Shown here in pieces: positions 24,799 through 26,084 of a stretch of 26,084 nucleotides of DNA (its first letter is position 1; each line of letters begins with the position of its first letter). A program made the position numbers and the translations under genes. Source of the stretch: JAQVSH01 sp964451605. GTDB lineage: Bacteria > Bacteroidota > Bacteroidia > Bacteroidales > UBA4181. The notes below the pieces were generated by a model that saw only the letters and a program-made list of their open reading frames with translations, ran no database searches and had not been told where the DNA came from. The stretch lies in NCBI GenBank assembly GCA_964451605.1, contig CAYVJA010000041.1, forward strand, positions 1 through 26,084. Direction: 5' to 3'.

Positions 24799-25818
24799 GT
24801 GCAAATAGGTACTATCGATCTGGGAAATCTCCCGCTTTTTCTGGCTCCCATGGAGGATGTTACCGACGAATCGTTTCGGTTTGTCTGTAAAATGTTCGGA
24901 GCCGACATGATGTACACAGAGTTTGTTTCGTCGGACGGGCTCATTCGTGATGCTGCCAAAACGCTGCAAAAACTGGTTTTGCGCGATGAGGAGCGCCCCA
25001 TTGGGATTCAGCTGTATGGCCACGATATGGCTGCAATGATCGAGGCCGCCCGGAGGGCCGAAACAGCCTTGCCTGATGTAATTGATCTCAATTTCGGATG
25101 TCCGGTTAAAAAGATTGCTAACCGGGGAGCCGGCGCGGGCATGTTATGTAATGTACCCTTAATGGTTGAAATGACTGCCGCCATTGTGAAGGCGGTGAAG
25201 GTTCCGGTTACGGTAAAAACCCGCCTGGGTTGGGATGAGAACAGTAAAAATATTGTTGAGATAGCAGAGAGGTTGCAGGATGTGGGAATTCAGGCCATCA
25301 CCATTCACGGTCGTACCCGCAGTCAGATGTATAAGGGGGAGGCCGACTGGACTCTCATAGGAGAGGTGAAAAACAATAGCCGGATGCGGATACCCGTTAT
25401 TGGGAACGGCGACATCTCTTCGGCCCGAATTGCTCAGGAAATGGCCAACCGTTACGGGGTCGACGGGCTGATGATAGGGCGCGCCACCTATGGCAGACCA
25501 TGGATCTTTAAGGAGATAAAAAGCTACCTGCAGGAGGGCCGGCTTATCTCTCCACCCACAGTAGCCGAACGGGTAGCACTTGCTCGTATGCATCTGCAAA
25601 AATCGGTTGAGGTGAAAGGGCTGCCAACAGGAATCCTGGAAATGAGACGTCATCTTGCCCACTATTTTAAAGGATTGCCCCACTTCAAAGAGTATCGCAT
25701 GAAGTTGGTTACCCTTAACGAAGTCGACGCACTGATAACACTCCTCGATCAAATAGCCGTTCACTATCAGGGATACGAATGGCCTGATGAGGAGGTGGTT
25801 TCCCCCTTAATACATTAG
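24799..25818 (+). CDS. dusB: tRNA-dihydrouridine synthase (DusB-like)
   Basis: This 339-residue flavoenzyme reduces specific uridines in the tRNA D-loop to dihydrouridine, using FMN and NADPH. Family marks are APMEDVTD at the FMN-binding start (16-23), the catalytic cysteine C101 in NFGCPVKKIANRGAGAGML, VKTRLGWD, HGRTRSQMYKG and GNGDI, and the phosphate-binding end GVDGLMIGRATYGRPWIF, followed by a C-terminal helical tRNA-binding domain. The start is a GTG giving MQIGTIDLGNLPLFL, fixed by the promoter just upstream. Its last six codons and stop lie in the left arm of a 23-bp perfect inverted repeat, so the final residues (SPLIH) may be shaped by that repeat. Confidence 0.94.
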   Translation: MQIGTIDLGNLPLFLAPMEDVTDESFRFVCKMFGADMMYTEFVSSDGLIRDAAKTLQKLVLRDEERPIGIQLYGHDMAAMIEAARRAETALPDVIDLNFGCPVKKIANRGAGAGMLCNVPLMVEMTAAIVKAVKVPVTVKTRLGWDENSKNIVEIAERLQDVGIQAITIHGRTRSQMYKGEADWTLIGEVKNNSRMRIPVIGNGDISSARIAQEMANRYGVDGLMIGRATYGRPWIFKEIKSYLQEGRLISPPTVAERVALARMHLQKSVEVKGLPTGILEMRRHLAHYFKGLPHFKEYRMKLVTLNEVDALITLLDQIAVHYQGYEWPDEEVVSPLIH

Positions 25819-25849
25819 CGCACAACTGCGCTAATGTATTAAGGGGGAA
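25800..25849. repeat. Perfect 23-bp inverted repeat at the dus 3' end
   Basis: Positions 25800-25822 and 25827-25849 are perfect inverted arms around a 4-nt loop (CAAC). The left arm encodes the end of the dus gene, including its TAG stop at 25816-25818. As RNA this is a very stable hairpin, but no T-tract follows, so it is not a classical intrinsic terminator. It directly precedes the octamer repeat at 25852. Confidence 0.9.
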
Positions 25850-25851
25850 GT

Positions 25852-25881
25852 GCTCTAATGCTCTAGTGCTGCGCTTCGCGC
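25852..25881. repeat. Second octamer-plus-GC-core repeat copy
   Basis: GCTCTAAT (25852-25859) and GCTCTAGT (25860-25867) are followed by GCTGCGCTTCGCGC (25868-25881). The same core is found in inverted orientation at 232-245 beside the sulfatase stop, and a variant at 81-95. A partial inverted match, GCGCGAAGCG, lies at 26021-26030, so a second element about 175-180 bp long may run from 25852 to about 26030. Confidence 0.75.
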
Positions 25882-25914
25882 GAGTGTAACAGTGATGCAG
25901 TGATTTGAAGATCT

Positions 25915-25960
25915 GCTGATGTGCTGATGTGCTGATGTGAAGATGTGAAGATGTGAAGAT
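25915..25960. repeat. TGA-type octamer tandem array
   Basis: Three GCTGATGT units (25915-25938) are followed by two GAAGATGT units and a partial third (25939-25960). Every period contains TGA on the plus strand, within the unit or at the junction, so all three plus frames are closed; the minus strand is open through the array. Downstream, the 20-base segment at 25977-25996 matches 176-195 at 17 positions. The rest of 25961-26084 holds no gene I can support. Confidence 0.8.
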
Positions 25961-26084
25961 TGGGGGGGCGTAGGATGTAGTAACCTCCAATCAGGCCGGA
26001 ATCAATGGTCAATGGTAAATGCGCGAAGCGGGGGTGTAAAGAATTTTGTGTAAATGATCAGATAGCTGTTAACTCTGGTTATCA

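Noticed and set aside
25715..25990. Minus-strand open frame across the terminal repeats (91 codons)
   Set aside because: It runs through the TGA-type octamers read backwards, giving a repetitive Ser/His/Thr peptide, and overlaps the dus gene; it is open only because the repeat lacks stops on that strand.

Overview
The window reads as a chromosomal segment of an uncultured or draft-assembled Bacteroidales bacterium (Bacteroidota). Four things support this: a fused secD-secF gene, the DUF4783-nadC/rlmH neighbourhood, a lipoprotein GH29 fucosidase beside a Ser-type sulfatase, and several promoters of the Bacteroidota form (TTTG or TTG, 19-21 bp, TAnnTTTG). Two runs of N (20 and 10) inside secDF show a scaffolded draft. 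The same intergenic repeat family sits at both window ends, as expected if the contigs broke at repeats.

Layout. 1-256: octanucleotide repeats and a 19-bp inverted repeat, running into the 3' end of a sulfatase. 247-3225: divergent sulfatase (-) and alpha-L-fucosidase lipoprotein (+), a small glycan-scavenging pair. 3339-3800: a small retropepsin-like aspartyl protease. 3912-6988: secDF, one gene artificially split by N runs. 7081-8338 (-): DUF4783 protein and nadC, overlapping by 8 bp. 8514-12720 (+): rlmH overlapping by 8 bp a very large NtrY-like membrane histidine kinase. 12739-14031 (-): tyrS. 14258-19317 (+): rimP-nusA-infB, preceded by a good promoter and then an intrinsic-terminator-like hairpin, a candidate attenuator. 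19325-24682 (-): read from right to left, a serine O-acetyltransferase, a periplasmic adaptor, a MacB-type permease and a TolC-type outer-membrane factor; no ABC ATPase is present. 24799-25818 (+): tRNA-dihydrouridine synthase. 25800-26084: a 23-bp perfect hairpin that includes the dus stop codon, then a second copy of the octamer-repeat family.

Functionally most of the window is housekeeping: translation (tyrS, rimP, infB, rlmH, dus), transcription (nusA), secretion (secDF), NAD synthesis (nadC) and cysteine synthesis (cysE). To this are added a glycan-degrading pair, a tripartite efflux set and a large sensor kinase. I see no tRNA, rRNA, CRISPR array, phage or insertion sequence with a transposase, and no convincing multi-gene system of unknown kind. 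The most unusual signals lie between genes: the octamer arrays, whose units place stop codons in all frames; the MITE-like inverted repeat that supplies the sulfatase stop codon; the long hairpin at the dus 3' end; the nested inverted repeat before the TolC gene; and the promoter-plus-terminator leader of the rimP operon.
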